A DNA stretch of 64,000 nucleotides from CAYRGS01 sp964423875 (GCA_964423875.1 CAYRGS010000006.1:1-64000), one strand, 5' to 3'; numbered from the stretch's first letter, positions 9,250-19,459 are shown. Translations and numbers: made by a program. Notes: generated from the sequence alone by a model not told the origin.

Positions 9250-10602
9250 ATGGACATCTTCGAGGCCATCGAAAGAGGGTTGGCCCCGCTCGACAATGCC
9301 GGCGAAGCTCCACCGGGCGGCGGCGCGCCGTCCGAAGAACAGATGAACAAGGTTCTGGAGGCCGCCCGCTGGGCCGCTTCGGCGTACAACACTCAACCCT
9401 GGTACTTTCAGGTCCTGCGCACGCCCAGTTGTCACCGAGAGGCAGCCCGGGCCTTTTCAGCCGTTCCTGAAGATAAGGATCTCGCGGATGGGTGGGCGTG
9501 GATCCTCTGTCACTTGGACCGAAACCGGATGCTGCCCGTCGCCGACCCGCTGGGCTCCGAATCCTACATCGCCCTCGGCACGGCGTGCCTCAACATCCAA
9601 GCGGCCTCGGCGGCATTGGGTCTGGCCTGCAACGTCTGGGGACCCTCCGATCAGAGCGTGAAATCCTGGCGTCCCGTGGGTTTCTCCTTCCCGGACAACC
9701 TGGAACCGTATCTCCTCTTCGGAATCAGGGGCGCCGGCGACCCCCGAAACGCATCGCGACCCGCCCCCGCCGTCTACCACATGGATTCGTTCAAGGCCAA
9801 GGCCGTACATATCCAGCCGCGGCCCCGACCCCCCGATGGAATGGAGGCCCTGGATTGCATCCGGTCGCGTCAAACCGACCGGACACCGATGTTGCGGGCC
9901 GATCCCTGGCCGGAAGACAGCGTGCGGATGCTTTCTGCGGCCCGCTGGGCCATCGATGCTCACGGGGCGAGGGAGGCGGCGCTCGTCCTGGTGGAGGATT
10001 CCGGAAAGACCATGGAGCTGACCCGGCTTCAAGAGCGTGCCTGGAGACAGGCAACCGGGAACCGGGGGCGGTTTCGGGAGACCTGCGGCTGGTTGCGCTT
10101 TCAGGAAAAGGAATGGAAGCGGCGGGGAGATGGGGAGTGGGTCGGTCACTTCGGGTTGACCGGGGTGAAAAGGACGCTCGCGCGGATCGGCCTGAAAACC
10201 GCCCTCGCCCCGCTGGCCATGGCCCTGGGCGCGCACCGGATCATGCTGCGCGAGGCCGAGACATCCCCCGAGACGACCGGCGCCTACCTGACGGGGGTCA
10301 TTGAAAACTTCACGGGCCGGTTCGCGGCCGACGAACCCTTCCGGCGGCGGATCCTCAACAGCGTGGGGGCGGGGATCCAAGCGCTCTGGTTGACCGGCGC
10401 GGCCCTGGGCGCCGGCGTTCAGTTTCAGACCTCCATCATCGTCCAGGAAAGGCCCAAGGCCGCGCTTCGGGAAATTCTCGACATTCCGGACACCTACGAA
10501 CCCCTGTTTCTCATCCGCATGGGCTATCCCCGGCGGGATCCCCATTACACCAACATCCGACGGGATTGGGCCGAGGTCATCAGCCGCACTGCCCCGACGT
10601 AG
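9250..10602 (+). CDS. Double-domain nitroreductase-family protein (Acg-like)
   Basis: A 450-residue protein with two nitroreductase-like halves. The first contains AARWAASAYNTQPWYFQV (about residues 40-57), the classic FMN-site SxxNxQPW block. The second begins at IRSRQTDRTPM near residue 205. A C-terminal GAGIQALWLTGAALGAGVQF segment matches the family's flavin/dimer helix. The arrangement recalls Acg-type duplicated nitroreductases whose substrate is unknown. ATG 9250 is taken over TTG 9229 because no ribosome site favours the upstream codon. It is convergent with the TonB operon, with 38 nt between stops. Confidence 0.75.
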   Translation: MDIFEAIERGLAPLDNAGEAPPGGGAPSEEQMNKVLEAARWAASAYNTQPWYFQVLRTPSCHREAARAFSAVPEDKDLADGWAWILCHLDRNRMLPVADPLGSESYIALGTACLNIQAASAALGLACNVWGPSDQSVKSWRPVGFSFPDNLEPYLLFGIRGAGDPRNASRPAPAVYHMDSFKAKAVHIQPRPRPPDGMEALDCIRSRQTDRTPMLRADPWPEDSVRMLSAARWAIDAHGAREAALVLVEDSGKTMELTRLQERAWRQATGNRGRFRETCGWLRFQEKEWKRRGDGEWVGHFGLTGVKRTLARIGLKTALAPLAMALGAHRIMLREAETSPETTGAYLTGVIENFTGRFAADEPFRRRILNSVGAGIQALWLTGAALGAGVQFQTSIIVQERPKAALREILDIPDTYEPLFLIRMGYPRRDPHYTNIRRDWAEVISRTAPT

Positions 10603-10640
10603 CCTCGCAGGGCGCCCCTGAATCCGTCATCGGGTGAGAC

Positions 10641-11543
10641 TCAGGGAAGGGGACGCTCTCGGAGAACCTTCGGTTTCAGCACGCGCACCCCCGGGGAGAT
10701 GGGCGAATTCGCCGCGGCGGAAAGGAACCGGAACCGCATCGTCCCCCACTGCTCGGGAACCCGGGCGCCGGGAGGAAGGGTGTTGAATTTCCATCGCTTG
10801 AGATTCCGGATGGCGGTCGTCTCGAGGGACGAGTCCCCCCGGACCAGGAGAACAATCCGCCCCACGTTTCCATCGGGAAGCACCCAGAATTTCAACTTGA
10901 TCTCGCCTTCCGCCCCGCTCAAGGGAGTGGGGGGCGGAGGCCGGTAAACCAATTCACGCCCGGCGACGGGGCCCCGGATCTCCAAATCCTCCGGCTCGGC
11001 CTCCGAAGCCTTAAGAAGCTCCTGCCGAATCAATCGCTTCCGAAGCGATCGCAACCCGTCCGACCGCCTCCCCGCCACGCTGGACCGGACGGACGGGATC
11101 TTGAACCGGCCGCCCAGCGGCGATCCGCCCGGGGTCCCTCGCGGCAATTTCGCGTTACTGAGATACTTCGGTGCGACCACCGAGGTCTTCCCCAATCGGT
11201 CGGCAAACACAATGGCGGACGGGAGCGGAAGGGGGTCCTTGAAATCAGGCGGACGGGCCGCCCGGACCATCTCCTCCAGGTGCAACGCCGCGACAGGAGG
11301 CGAGGCGGCCGGCGGAAGAGGCGGGAGCGGAGGAGGCAACCCGACGCCCGGCTCCCGTTCGGGACGCTCCCGCGGGATCGAGAGGGGGTTCGGAATCGGG
11401 ATCCGCATCCTCCGAAGCTCGACCACGTGCAGCGGCTCCCTCATCACCGCCTGGGGCTCAGGCGGCGGCACAATCACCATGAACCCAACATGGAGGGCAA
11501 TCGAAGCCCCCACGCCGGCCCAAAATCCCCACCGGAATCTCAC
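10641..11543 (-). CDS. TonB-family energy transducer
   Basis: A 300-residue protein. An N-terminal membrane helix holds the SIALH segment, matching the SxxxH motif by which TonB couples to ExbB/ExbD. A proline-rich periplasmic stretch (LPPPLPPLPPAASPP) follows, and a C-terminal TonB domain (GEIKLKFWVLPDGNVGRI...WKFNTL). The GTG start at 11543 overlaps the exbD stop in a GTGA junction, so translation is coupled. It is the last gene of the TPR-TPR-ExbB-ExbD-TonB operon. It should transmit proton-motive force from the inner membrane to an outer-membrane partner that is not encoded nearby. Confidence 0.88.
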   Translation of the reverse strand: MRFRWGFWAGVGASIALHVGFMVIVPPPEPQAVMREPLHVVELRRMRIPIPNPLSIPRERPEREPGVGLPPPLPPLPPAASPPVAALHLEEMVRAARPPDFKDPLPLPSAIVFADRLGKTSVVAPKYLSNAKLPRGTPGGSPLGGRFKIPSVRSSVAGRRSDGLRSLRKRLIRQELLKASEAEPEDLEIRGPVAGRELVYRPPPPTPLSGAEGEIKLKFWVLPDGNVGRIVLLVRGDSSLETTAIRNLKRWKFNTLPPGARVPEQWGTMRFRFLSAAANSPISPGVRVLKPKVLRERPLP

Positions 11544-11956
11544 CGATCGGCTTCCTGCTTCTTGGGCCGCGTGGCGATGGCCAGCCGGCGGACACCCACC
11601 TGCTTGGCGATGTCCATTACCTCCACCACGCTTCCATGAGGGACCTGCCGATCCGCCTTGATGACCAGCATGAAGTCGGGCTGCCTTCGATACATGTCCA
11701 CCAGCCGGCCCCACAACTCGGGCACGGTCACCCTGCGGTCATTCAAGTACAGGGCCTTCTCACGGGTCAGGATGAGCGTCACGCCCTCCGGCTCCCGGCG
11801 CTCGGCGATGGTGGATTTCGGGAGGTTGACCTGGATTCCCGGTTGTACGACAAACGTCGAAGAAATCATGAAGAATATTAACAGCAGGAGAACGACATCG
11901 ATGAGGGGAAGAAGGTTCGGGAGCACCGCCGGACGTCTGTGAAGACGGAATTTCAT
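11540..11956 (-). CDS. exbD: ExbD/TolR biopolymer transport protein
   Basis: A 138-residue single-pass inner-membrane protein with the family hallmark PLIDVVLLLLIFFM near residues 17-30, including the membrane aspartate that carries protons, and a periplasmic C-terminal domain (VTLILTREKALYLNDRRV). Length is normal. It sits between exbB (28 nt upstream) and the tonB-like gene (4-nt overlap), so the three form one motor complex. TolR is an alternative name, but the TonB-type partner favours ExbD. Confidence 0.9.
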   Translation of the reverse strand: MKFRLHRRPAVLPNLLPLIDVVLLLLIFFMISSTFVVQPGIQVNLPKSTIAERREPEGVTLILTREKALYLNDRRVTVPELWGRLVDMYRRQPDFMLVIKADRQVPHGSVVEVMDIAKQVGVRRLAIATRPKKQEADR

Positions 11957-11984
11957 GTCAATTCCCGAATGTGGATGGAGGCGC

Positions 11985-12584
11985 CTATCGTTTCAGGATG
12001 TCCAGGAGCCGAAGGGAGTGCTTCTCCATTTTCAGAACCAGACCATCCGCCTTGCTCACGAAGTAACCATGAAAAACCAAAGCCGGGATGGCAACGGTGA
12101 GTCCGGCGGCCGTGGTGATGAGGGCTTCGGAAATCCCGCCCGCCAGGGCGTTGGGCTGGCCGACGCCCGCCTTCGAGATGACATCGAACACCCGGATCAT
12201 GCCCGCGACCGTTCCCAGCAACCCCAGCAGGGGGGTGATCCCCGCGATCGACCCCAGAAGGCCCAGGTAACGCTCCAGCGTCGGGATTTCCTGCCGGCCC
12301 GCGTCTTCAATCAACTCCTTGATCTCCGCCCGATCCTTCTCGTGATTGAGGATGGCCGTCAGCAGGATTCGGGAAATCGCCGAGGTGGAGCGGCGGCAGA
12401 TCATGTTGGCCTCGGAGATCCGCTTCTCCCGGATCATAGACTCCACCTCATCCAGCTCCGCGGTCCGGATCACCCGCTTCGTTCTCAGGTTGAACAGGCG
12501 TTCGATGACAATGCCCAAGGTTAACACCGAGCAAAAGAGGATGGGGGCCATCAGAACACCACCCCGCAAAAGGAACTCAATCAT
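11985..12584 (-). CDS. exbB: ExbB/TolQ/MotA proton channel protein
   Basis: A 199-residue protein with three membrane helices: near residues 10-28, then GLLGSIAGITPLLGLLGTVAGM and ALITTAAGLTVAIPALVFHGYF. The TPLLGLLGTVAGMI block is the MotA/TolQ/ExbB signature. It forms the pentameric proton channel around ExbD. Its ATG overlaps the stop of the upstream TPR gene by four bases (ATGA), so its synthesis is tied to the TPR proteins, which suggests a shared machine. Confidence 0.92.
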   Translation of the reverse strand: MIEFLLRGGVLMAPILFCSVLTLGIVIERLFNLRTKRVIRTAELDEVESMIREKRISEANMICRRSTSAISRILLTAILNHEKDRAEIKELIEDAGRQEIPTLERYLGLLGSIAGITPLLGLLGTVAGMIRVFDVISKAGVGQPNALAGGISEALITTAAGLTVAIPALVFHGYFVSKADGLVLKMEKHSLRLLDILKR

Positions 12585-13470
12585 CGGGCCTTCTCCGTGG
12601 GTTGGGACCGCCTTTCTTCGGACGCCCCCTTCAGCAACACCAGACGCGCACGCGCGCGCCGGCGGACGGACGGCTCGGGCGAACCCTTCAGAACCTTCCG
12701 GTAGAGGTCGATGGCTTGCACCTTCTTATCCTGCAACTCATAAATCCCCGCCACCCGCAAGAGCGCCCGGTGGACAAGGACCTTCTCCCGAGGATACAAG
12801 TAAATGACCTTCAGATATTCTACCACGGCGCGCGGATATCGCTTTCCGGCCTCCTGCAGCCTCCCCAGCTCGAACTGGATGCGCGGCCGCAACTCCCGGC
12901 TCACGTCGCCCTTCATCGCGGCTTCCAGGTGAGACAGGGCCGCCCCGAGACGCCGGTTCTTCCGCGCGATCCGGCCCAGGGCGTAGTGGCTGCCGGCGAC
13001 CAGCGTGCCGGCCTCGCCGCTCTGCACGACTTGTGAAAAATATCGCTCCGCGGCGTCCTGGTCGTTCAGGCGCAGGGCGCAGTTCGCCGCCTCATAGCGC
13101 GCCTGCGTCAGCAGGCCATGCCTTGGGTGGTTCCGGACGAAGAGACCATACTCCCGCACGGCGCCCTCGCAATTGCCGAGCTCAGCCAGGGACGCGGCCA
13201 GGCGGTACCGGGCGTCTCCCCGGATGCGGCTGTCGGGGAACCGATCCAGCAGGTCGCGGAAATAATCCGCGGCCTCCGCCGGCTTGCCTTCCAGGCGCTT
13301 GATCTCACCGATCCGAAAGTGGACCACATCCGACTCCGGCCCCCCCCGGCGCAAGACCCGCACGTAGGCGGCCAGGGCGTCCTTGTATCGCTTCTGCGCC
13401 AGATAGATCTCGGCCACCTGGAATTCCATCGTCGTGACCAGCTTGTGGTCCGGCTCCTTCCGGATGAAGG
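12581..13470 (-). CDS. TPR-repeat protein, 3' part after the scaffold gap
   Basis: C-terminal piece of the second TPR protein of the operon, about 296 residues from FIRKEPDHKLVTTMEF to the stop. It is built of tetratricopeptide repeats such as VAEIYLAQKRYKDALAAYVRVL and RAVVEYLKVIYLYP. It is separated from its 5' part by the run of N. The frame would be continuous if the true gap length were a multiple of three, so ten N is only a placeholder. Its stop overlaps the exbB start codon. It is probably periplasmic, as the 5' part carries a signal peptide. Confidence 0.85.
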
Positions 13471-13480
13471 NNNNNNNNNN
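13471..13480. other. Assembly gap (ten N) inside the second TPR gene
   Basis: Ten N residues join two contigs in scaffold fashion. The reading frames on the two sides differ by one position if exactly ten bases are assumed, so the real length is not ten. It probably collapsed at TPR repeats. Confidence 0.95.
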
Positions 13481-15725
13481 CAAACCGGTCCATGTCGCGG
13501 ATGAACTTGTCCGTGTCGCCCGACCGCAGCTGGGTCAGCACGACTCCGTATCTGGCTTCTCTCGCCTCCTCCGAGGAGGGATTTTGGGCGAGAACACGGT
13601 TGTACGCGGCCATGGACTCCTTGAAATTGCCTTGGTTGTAGTAGGCGTGCCCGATCTGCAAAAGGGCCATGGTCCGGTAGCGGCTCTTGGGATAATCTCG
13701 CACGAGCCGGGACAGCGATACACGGGCCAGGGGAAACCACCCCAGCCGGATCCGGGTCAACCCCCTCCAAAAATAGGCCTCATCGCCGCGGGGGCTTTTG
13801 GGCCACCGACGAAAATACTCCGCAAACGTCCTCTCCGCCTCTTTGTAATTCGCCCGCCGGAACTGCATCTCCGCAAGTCGAAGAGCGGCGGTCTGCGCCA
13901 TGCGGCCGTCCGGAGATTCTTTCAGGGTTTTCCGGTACATTTCCCCCGCGCGGGCGTAATTGCGCATGTTGTAGTGGGCCTCGGCCAGCCGAACCCGGGC
14001 CTCGGCCAGAAGCGCGGGACGCCCCCGAAACCGTTCTGCCGCCTCGCCGAAAGCGGCCAAGGCGTCCGGCCAGCGTCCTTCGTCATAAAAGGCATAGGCC
14101 CATCCCAACGCGGCTTCCGGACCTAGACGGTGACCGGGGGGGATTTTCTCCAACGCCTTGCGCGCATCGGCGGGCCGCTTGAGCCGCAAGAGCGCTTCGC
14201 CTCTCCAGAACCGGGCCTCCGGCAATCGCGGGTCGGTTGGAAACCGTTTCTCGAAGGAATCCGCGGCGCTCACCGCCCCCTCGAGAGCTCCGGCTCCCAG
14301 CCGCGCGAGGAGAAGCCCGTACGCCGCTTGGGTCCGAAGGACGTCTCCAACGCCTGCGGGGGCCTGCGACAAATCCCGGAAAACCTCCGAGGCCGATTGG
14401 TCTTTTCCGCCCGCGTTGTAGAGGGAAAGGGCCAACAGAAGCCTGGCCCGGCGGATGAGGTCCTCCTTCCCGGCGGCCTCGGCGCCCTTCAGACCGCGCA
14501 GGGCGTCTTCGAGAACCTCAACCGACGCTTGAAATCGGCCCGAGCGGTGGAGCCGCCGCGCCCAAGCCAACGCGCCCCACAAAGCGACCCGCCCGTCCGG
14601 CCGGGTCCCCTTCAAGCGGCTCCAGGCGCCTTGAACCTCGCCCTCCCGACCCAGTGCGAGCGCGCTCAACAGCCAGCCGAGCGAGACCTCTCCTGTCTCA
14701 TCCGACTCGGCCTTCAGGGATTCCAGAAAGGCGTCCCGCGCCTTCAGATAAAGGCGGGCCTGATGGTAGGACCAGCCGAGGGCAAAGCGCGCCGAACGCG
14801 CATGGGCCGCCACGCCGGGGGTTTTGAGATAAGCATCCAGGGACTCGGTTGCGCGTTCATACCTTTCGAGATGGAACGCTGTCATCCCCTCGCGAAACAA
14901 GGCGAGCTTCAGGAGTCGCTCCCGTCCCTGCTCCGCGGCGGCTTGCCGCGCGCCGGCGTAATGCCAAGCGGCGCGGGCAAGGTCATTCCGGCGCAAAGAA
15001 ATCTCTCCGGCGAGGAAATCGGCCACCACCGCCTGGGGATGTCCCGGAAATCGCTCGAGCACCCGCTCCATCCAGGCCCGGGCCTCCCGGTCCTCCCCCC
15101 GGCGGTAGGCCATCAAACCGAGCCGGTAGGCGGCCGTTCCTGCGTAGAGCCCCGCGGGATCGTTCGCGACCCGCTCCCACGCCCGCCGGGCCTCCGTCCG
15201 CTGTCCGCGGCGAAGAAGTACCTCGCCAAGCCAGTACCCGAGAAAGGAGACCGAGAGGGGATCGGGGTTCTCCTTGAGACCGGCCCGAAAGTGTTCCTCC
15301 GCCCGGGGAAGCCGGTTCTCCAGGAATGACAGATAGCCGATTCGAAAGCGGGCCGCCGCTCCCTCACGCTCGATGAGCAACCCGGTCGAAAATGAGCTTC
15401 CGTAACAATCAGCCGGACGCGCGACGGGCGGAACGAACGCCGGCTTGGGATCAAATGCGATCGGCCCCATCGGACGCCGCATCTCCCCGGCAACGGGCAG
15501 AACGGCCACGCCGCGGGGTGTGAGGTTACGCGGCACGGGGCGGATGGGCCGCCGGGTGCGTATCAGCGGGACACCCCTTCCCACAACGACGACCTCAGGG
15601 ATATCGAGCTGGATCTTCCCCTCTTGCGAGAACCCAGTTCCCGAAGACACCACCAGGATGAGGGAGACCGTGAACAGGGCCGCCCACGGCCGGCCCCCAA
15701 AAACGCTCGGGGTCAATTTTTCCAT
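13481..15725 (-). CDS. TPR-repeat protein with signal peptide, 5' part before the scaffold gap
   Basis: About 748 residues before the gap. The start at ATG 15725 gives MEKLTPSVFGGRPWAALF followed by a hydrophobic signal segment ending SSGTGFSQ. The rest is many tetratricopeptide repeats (for example EEHFRAGLKENPDPLSVSFL and YKEAERTFAEYFRRWPKSP). The start codon lies 13 nt inside the end of the preceding TPR gene, so the two are translationally coupled. With the 3' part the protein exceeds 1,040 residues. It is probably a periplasmic scaffold working with the ExbB-ExbD-TonB proteins downstream. Confidence 0.88.
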
Positions 15726-18217
15726 TTGGCGGACTCTATCCTGCCGATTCGGTCCAGGGCCGCACGGGCGACGGATGGACTGGACGTTTGACGGGCGGCC
15801 ACGCGATACGCCTTCACCGCCTTCTCCCACTGTTTCTCGCCCTCATAGAGCACCCCGCGAAGGTACTCGGCGTCCGCCCTCCAATCCGCGGATTCCTCGA
15901 CCGCCCTCGGGATTTTCTCGATGGCCTGAAGCGCTTCCCGCTGGTTCCCTCGTCGCACGTTCGCGCTCGCCAGGCGGAAAAGACCCTCCGCTCTCACGAG
16001 GGGGTCTTCCGACTGTGCGGCCACCTGGAGGTACTCGGCGGCCCGCTTCAATTGCCTGCGGCGGAGCCGTTCCTTTCCCAGTCGAAGAAAAAGCTTCCCC
16101 TTCCTGAATTCCGGCGCATGCGTGTTCACCCAACCGAGCACCGCGTCCAACCCGTCCACTTCGGCTATCCGGTCGTAGACCACTCCCAATTTGAGGAGGA
16201 CCGCCTCTCTTCGCCTGTCCTTCGGGTAGCCCTTCAGGATTCGGTGATAAGCGGCCGCCGCCGATTTCCACTCCGCCAACTCAAACCGGGCGGCGGCGAG
16301 CAGATACCAAGCCTCCTTCAGCCGCCCGGCGTCCCTCTCCTCCTCCGCTCCCACCAGCCAGTTCGCCAGCCGCCGGGCCGAAGAGGCATAATCCTTCATG
16401 CGCATCGCGCCCAGGGCGGAAGCGTACAAGGCGTCGCGGACGCGGGGGTGGGACGGGTTTTCTTTCAGGAAGGCGTCCAGGTGCGAAATGGCATCGGTGA
16501 ATTTTCCGGTCCGGATCTCGGCCAGGCCGAGATGAAGCAGGATCAGCGGACGCCGCTTGTCCCGCGGATGGCGGGCCAGCCAATTCCGCAATGCCCGCTC
16601 GGCAGACGCATACTCCTTCAACCGGAACAGGACAAACCCGCGGTTCGCGGAAAATTCAGTCTGACCGTCGGCCGTTCCGCCTTCGTTCCCACGAACGGCC
16701 TCGGCCTCCAACCGGGTCCACGTATCGGCCACTTCCCGCAAGAGGCCCAACCGGGTCTGAACCGCGGCCAAGACCTTGAGGACCTCGTACCGGCGGGTCG
16801 GCCAGGGCTCCCGCCTCTGATCCGGGCGGCCTTTCTCCTCCCCCCGCAACCAGCCGCCGAGGTGCTCAAGAGCCGCCCGGTCTTTCTTGATCCGGAACGC
16901 GGACAGGCCAAGCTTCCGAATCATCTCTCGCCGGATGGCTTTATCCTGAACCTTGGGGAGGACCTCCCGAAAAGACTCGTAGGCCTCCCCAAAGCGACCG
17001 AGCGCAAACTGCGCCTCCCCCGTCATTCGAACGGCCCAAGCGGCCTGGAGGCCGTCCGGGGTGCTCTTCAGCACGGAGAGGATCTCGACGGCCCGTTCAT
17101 ACTCCTTCCGGCGTAACCGAATGGCCGCCGCCTTGGCCGCGGCGTCATAGGTCGCCGATCCGTCCGGAAAGGACCGGATGAACTCTTCGTAGCCCCGCAA
17201 AGCGGCGTCCGGGTCGCCCGACAGGTCCAAGGATCTGGCGGTCCAGTACATGACCCATTGCCGATATTGGGGCGGGACATTTTTCTTGGCGAGCTTCCGA
17301 AAATATCCGAGCGCATCCTGATACCGTCCGGCGAGGAAGTGACTGTGACCGGCGCGGATCCGGGCCAGCGTAATCTGGGGGGATTTGGCATCGGTTTCCA
17401 GGTAGGCCGCGTATTTTTTCGCCGCGGAATGATAATCCTTTTTCTCATAAAGACATTCAGCCAAGCCCCAGGCGGCGCTCCCCCTGGGGGGAAATCGAGG
17501 ATCCGCCTGGAGCACCACCTCGAAGTGGCGGATCGCGGGATCACAGTTCCCTTGCCGCTTGCGAATCATCCCGGCGACCGCATGCGCCCACAAAGACTCG
17601 ACCTTTCCGGGCCGCGGCGACTTCAGGTAGGCCTGAAGGTTTTTCAGGGCCTGGGTGTCCTGCCCACCTTTGTAGTGGGCGATCCCGAGAACATACCGAA
17701 CGCCGGTGCTGAAGGGGCTGGAGGAAAATCGGCCGAGCAGGTTCGAGAACGCACGGATTGCGGCGGCCCAATCCTCGAGACGAAAATGGATATATCCCAG
17801 GTGATACAACGCCTGGTCGATCAGCGGGCCGTCGCGGACTTTGGAGAACTGGCCGGCCGCGGCCTTGAGGCGGCCGTTGCCCAACTCGATTTTGCCAATC
17901 CGGAAGTGCGCCGTGGACCGGAAGGGGTGCTCGGGATTCTCGGCCACGAAGGTCCGGTATTCTCTCAGGGCCTCGGCGATGACCCCTTTCTCATGCCGGG
18001 TCTCGGCCAAAAAGAACCTGGCTTCCGCCCGCCGGGCGCCCTTCGGGTTGTTCTTCAGATAAGACTCGAAGGCCAGGATGGCGGCGTCCAGGTGACCGTC
18101 TTCCAGGAGGCGAAGGCCGAAGGCGTAATCTTCGATCTTCGCCGCGGCCGGAACTCTTTGAACCGCCATAACGGCGACCGCGATGGACACCGCTATTGAT
18201 ATGGGCTTGAATCTCAT
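15713..18217 (-). CDS. Large TPR-repeat protein, first gene of the ExbBD-TonB operon
   Basis: About 834 residues. The N-terminus MRFKPISIAVSIAVAVMAVQ ending RVPAAA is a signal peptide. The body is nearly all tetratricopeptide repeats (LEDGHLDAAILAFESYLKNN, GVIAEALREYRTFVAENPEH and others). A TTG at 18226 preceded by AGGG is an alternative start adding three residues. It leads a coupled five-gene unit with the second TPR protein, ExbB, ExbD and a TonB-like protein. Such large TPR proteins usually assemble envelope complexes; no specific function can be assigned. Confidence 0.88.
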   Translation of the reverse strand: MRFKPISIAVSIAVAVMAVQRVPAAAKIEDYAFGLRLLEDGHLDAAILAFESYLKNNPKGARRAEARFFLAETRHEKGVIAEALREYRTFVAENPEHPFRSTAHFRIGKIELGNGRLKAAAGQFSKVRDGPLIDQALYHLGYIHFRLEDWAAAIRAFSNLLGRFSSSPFSTGVRYVLGIAHYKGGQDTQALKNLQAYLKSPRPGKVESLWAHAVAGMIRKRQGNCDPAIRHFEVVLQADPRFPPRGSAAWGLAECLYEKKDYHSAAKKYAAYLETDAKSPQITLARIRAGHSHFLAGRYQDALGYFRKLAKKNVPPQYRQWVMYWTARSLDLSGDPDAALRGYEEFIRSFPDGSATYDAAAKAAAIRLRRKEYERAVEILSVLKSTPDGLQAAWAVRMTGEAQFALGRFGEAYESFREVLPKVQDKAIRREMIRKLGLSAFRIKKDRAALEHLGGWLRGEEKGRPDQRREPWPTRRYEVLKVLAAVQTRLGLLREVADTWTRLEAEAVRGNEGGTADGQTEFSANRGFVLFRLKEYASAERALRNWLARHPRDKRRPLILLHLGLAEIRTGKFTDAISHLDAFLKENPSHPRVRDALYASALGAMRMKDYASSARRLANWLVGAEEERDAGRLKEAWYLLAAARFELAEWKSAAAAYHRILKGYPKDRRREAVLLKLGVVYDRIAEVDGLDAVLGWVNTHAPEFRKGKLFLRLGKERLRRRQLKRAAEYLQVAAQSEDPLVRAEGLFRLASANVRRGNQREALQAIEKIPRAVEESADWRADAEYLRGVLYEGEKQWEKAVKAYRVAARQTSSPSVARAALDRIGRIESAKWKN

Positions 18218-18619
18218 ATTCTCCAATATATCCCTAGAAATTCAGCGCGTCTCGGCTCGATCACCCCAGGGCCGCCGACATCACAGCGATCCGGTTTCAG
18301 TCAAGTCCCGCTTAGCGGAAAGCCAATCACCGGCCTCGCTCCCCTCCCCTCCCCTCCCCCGTTGTCCGTCAAACCCTTGTATCTTTTGGCCTTTGGAAAA
18401 GGGCGCGTACATCCATCCTTGATATCACCGCCATGAGCTGCCGGGATTCTTCTCATTTCCGGGAATCCCCTTCCGGGAAGGATGAAATGCGTTTAACCAT
18501 CAGAATATTTACATTCATTCCGACATGTCAATATTCCCGCGGCCTCAGTGAGTCCTCGTTTTCATAGGCTGTGCGGCGGCGTCGATCGTGAGAACAAGCG
18601 GCGTCACGGACGCGCCGAT
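18218..18619. other. Gene-free upstream region of the TPR operon
   Basis: About 400 nt without a gene between the TPR operon start and the panC stop. It contains a pyrimidine-rich run near 18341-18361 and an AT-rich patch at 18485-18535 with a promoter-like element on the minus strand. Confidence 0.6.
18502..18531 (-). promoter_or_regulatory. Candidate sigma-70 promoter for the TPR-ExbBD-TonB operon
   Basis: On the minus strand a perfect TTGACA (18526-18531) is followed after 18 nt by TATTCT (18502-18507), in an AT-rich patch of otherwise G+C-rich DNA. It points at the first TPR gene about 285 nt downstream. Confidence 0.4.
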
Positions 18620-19459
18620 TCAGTCCAACTCCAGGTTATCGATCAACCGGGCCTTCCCGCACCAAACCGCGCCCAAGACCACGGCCTCACCCGTTATCTC
18701 GTCCAAACTTACAAGCGTCTCAGGATGGACGATGACCAGGTAATCTCGGCGGAGGCCGTGTTCTTCCAGGATTTTTGAAGCGATCTCCACCAAAGCAAGT
18801 ACATCCCCGTCCCCCCCTCGAAAACCCTCCGAGACGGACAGCAGGGCGCGCCGCAGGCCGACTGCGCGCGCGCGATCTTCATCATCGAGATAGATATTTC
18901 GGGATGAAAGGGCGAGACCGTTTCGCTCCCGCGTGGTTGGACAACCGACGACCTCGACATCCATCCGCAAGTCGGAAACCATCCGCCGGATGATGACCCA
19001 CTGCTGAAAGTCTTTCTTCCCGAAATACGCCCGGTGGGGAAGACAGAGGGCGAAAAGCTTGGCCACGACCGTCGTCACGCCCCGAAAGTGTCCGGGCCGC
19101 CTCTCTCCGCAGAGAACGTCCGAGAGCCCCTCGACCTCGATGAAGGTCCTGTCACCCGGGGGATAGATCTCCTCGACGCCCGGCATGAACACCAGGTCCA
19201 CCCCCTCGTTCTCCGCCTTCCGGAGGTCCATCTCCTGATTCCTGGGATAGGATTCGAAATCTTCCCCGGGACCGAATTGGGCCGGGTTTACAAAGAGGGA
19301 GACCGTAAGGACGTCATTCTCTTTCCGCGCGCGCCGCATGAGAGCCAGGTGGCCCTCGTGGAACATCCCCATCGTGGAGACAAACCCGAGGCGCTTTCCC
19401 TCCGCGCGCAAGCCGCGCGCTTTCTCATTCATGGCACCAGTCGAGGTCAGGACCTGCAT
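18620..19459 (-). CDS. panC: Pantothenate synthetase (pantoate--beta-alanine ligase)
   Basis: A 279-residue enzyme that condenses pantoate and beta-alanine with ATP in coenzyme A synthesis. Visible motifs are STMGMFHEGHL (HxGH nucleotide site, residues 28-38), FVNPAQFGPGEDFESYPR, YFGKKDFQQ and RERNGLALSSRN (KMSKS-like region). Length is normal. ATG 19459 has GGGAG upstream. It is last in a minus-strand run dapL-folK-dNK-panC. The usual TMGALHEGH reads TMGMFHEGH here, a tolerated variation. Confidence 0.95.
   Translation of the reverse strand: MQVLTSTGAMNEKARGLRAEGKRLGFVSTMGMFHEGHLALMRRARKENDVLTVSLFVNPAQFGPGEDFESYPRNQEMDLRKAENEGVDLVFMPGVEEIYPPGDRTFIEVEGLSDVLCGERRPGHFRGVTTVVAKLFALCLPHRAYFGKKDFQQWVIIRRMVSDLRMDVEVVGCPTTRERNGLALSSRNIYLDDEDRARAVGLRRALLSVSEGFRGGDGDVLALVEIASKILEEHGLRRDYLVIVHPETLVSLDEITGEAVVLGAVWCGKARLIDNLELD

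Noticed and set aside
14130..17116. Long plus-strand frames opposite the TPR genes (14130-15329 and 15788-17116)
   Set aside because: They mirror codon structure of the minus-strand TPR repeats and show no family resemblance.
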